DNA from: JABDII01 sp963815325
GTDB lineage: Bacteria; Gemmatimonadota; Gemmatimonadetes; Gemmatimonadales; GWC2-71-9
Length of the DNA stretch: 64,000 nt
Direction of reading: 5' to 3'
Assembly (NCBI GenBank): GCA_963815325.1
Contig: CAWFGG010000009.1
Location: 186,001 to 250,000, forward strand
How positions within the stretch are numbered: position 1 is the first letter of the stretch; each line of letters opens with the position of its first letter. Below, in pieces: positions 63,395-64,000 of this stretch. A program made the position numbers and the translations under genes. The notes beneath the pieces were generated by a model. It saw nothing but the letters and a program-made list of their open reading frames with translations, was not told the DNA's origin and did not search any database.

Positions 63395-64000
63395 CTACCG
63401 GGGCCGGCGCTCGCGGGCAAGGGCGGCGGCAATTTCCTGCTTGAGCTGCTCCCGCTCGCGTTGATACCGTTTCAACGCGTCGCGATCCGCGTCGCCACGC
63501 CGCGCGTCTTTCGCCGCGTCCAGTCGCGCCAGCCGGTCGATCAACTCGGCGGACGTTGCCGCTCTGGGAGCAGGGGCCGGCCGGCGCAGAAGACGGTAGG
63601 CCGCGGCGGCAAGAATCAGCACCATCACCGAGACCAAGGCCACGATGAGCGCGTACGACTCTTGGCCCTGGCGTGCCAGGCGGACCTCGACCGCGCTCCC
63701 TTCTGGCATGGTTCCGGTCCAGTGGGAAAACTGGCTTCCGCCCATCTCCTCGGGCGCCACTGCCGATAGGCCGGGCCCCGTGGCGGTCGCCCCGCTGCCC
63801 TCGATGTACAGGTCGGTCACGTCCGACAGGCTCGGTATCACGAGCGCCAGCTGGTCGACCGGAATCCAGTACTGCAACCAGAGTTGCTTTTCGCCGGGTG
63901 CGACCGGCCCGAACACGAATACGGAGTCGCGCGCGATCTCGACCGCGTCGGGTGAGAAATCGCTTTCTCCAACCACGACGTCCAGCACTCCGGGCGGCAA
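63395..64000 (-). CDS. Membrane protein of unknown function (partial, C-terminus)
   Basis: At least 201 residues; the N-terminus lies beyond the right edge. An extracytoplasmic part with beta-type segments (VFVFGPVAPGEKQLWLQYWI, LYIEGSGATATGPG) is followed by one transmembrane helix (YALIVALVSVMVLILAAAAY) and a charged cytosolic coiled coil (ELIDRLARLDAAKDARRGDA, RDALKRYQREREQLKQEIAA). It may belong with cytochrome c biogenesis-type proteins by shape, but I cannot support that. It ends just upstream of the riboswitch. Confidence 0.6.
   Translation of the reverse strand: MPPGVLDVVVGESDFSPDAVEIARDSVFVFGPVAPGEKQLWLQYWIPVDQLALVIPSLSDVTDLYIEGSGATATGPGLSAVAPEEMGGSQFSHWTGTMPEGSAVEVRLARQGQESYALIVALVSVMVLILAAAAYRLLRRPAPAPRAATSAELIDRLARLDAAKDARRGDADRDALKRYQREREQLKQEIAAALARERRPR

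Overview
The window is high-GC bacterial chromosome with mostly minus-strand genes, many start/stop overlaps of the ATGA type, many secreted peptidases (M1 twice, S46, M28 and an M8-like enzyme), a Ser/Thr kinase-TolB-TPR protein, a CruF-type carotenoid operon, and FlgD-like and Ig-like surface modules. This gene content resembles Gemmatimonadota, which is an inference from proteins only (no rRNA is present). No prophage, insertion sequence or CRISPR array was seen.

Layout. 1-6.5 kb: end of a nucleoside-type MFS transporter, Gfo/Idh oxidoreductase, DoxX, ApbE, a sugar isomerase-like TIM barrel, an acyltransferase and a DJ-1/PfpI protein. 6.5-13.3 kb: kinase-TPR protein, PNPOx-like protein, M1 peptidase, methyltransferase. 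13.5-21.6 kb: glucokinase, small membrane coiled-coil proteins, KDPG aldolase, YbjQ, MBL-fold protein, LhgO, methyltransferases and a Kv-type channel. 21.7-27.6 kb: M1 peptidase, an ArsC/Spx-like gene with an in-frame TGA at its catalytic cysteine, a Rieske-flavodoxin fusion, DinB-like protein and S46 peptidase. 27.7-39.5 kb: mixed small genes, DUF2461, pyrophosphatase, M28 peptidase, metallophosphoesterase, ATL, hydrolase, GNAT and a NhaD-type antiporter. 39.7-44 kb: carotenoid operon crtI - crtB/crtE fusion - cruF. 44-46.7 kb: universal stress protein and FetAB exporter. 46.8-50.8 kb: Ig-repeat lipoprotein with a leishmanolysin-like domain, short tandem repeats, and tRNA-Ser(CGA) with two odd tRNA-tail repeats. 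50.9-54.7 kb: tadA, clpB and a FlgD-like domain protein. 54.8-63.4 kb: a cobalamin riboswitch followed by btuF-btuC-btuD-btuB, a beta-propeller lipoprotein (BtuG-like by position), recO and selB.

The strongest new signal links two places. At 23.7 kb an ArsC/Spx-like thioredoxin-fold gene has a good ribosome binding site, an ATG, and a TGA exactly where the first Cys of CxxC belongs, followed by a 7-bp hairpin with a GG-starting tetraloop about 17 nt downstream (SECIS-like). At 54.8 kb the same window encodes SelB, the elongation factor that decodes such UGA codons. A new selenoprotein is therefore well supported, though not proven.

Caution for users: at least eleven otherwise intact genes are split by single-base frameshifts (about one per 5-6 kb). 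Homology continues on both sides in the shifted frame, so uncorrected assembly indels are more likely than real pseudogenes. These genes are annotated over their full span with the break noted.
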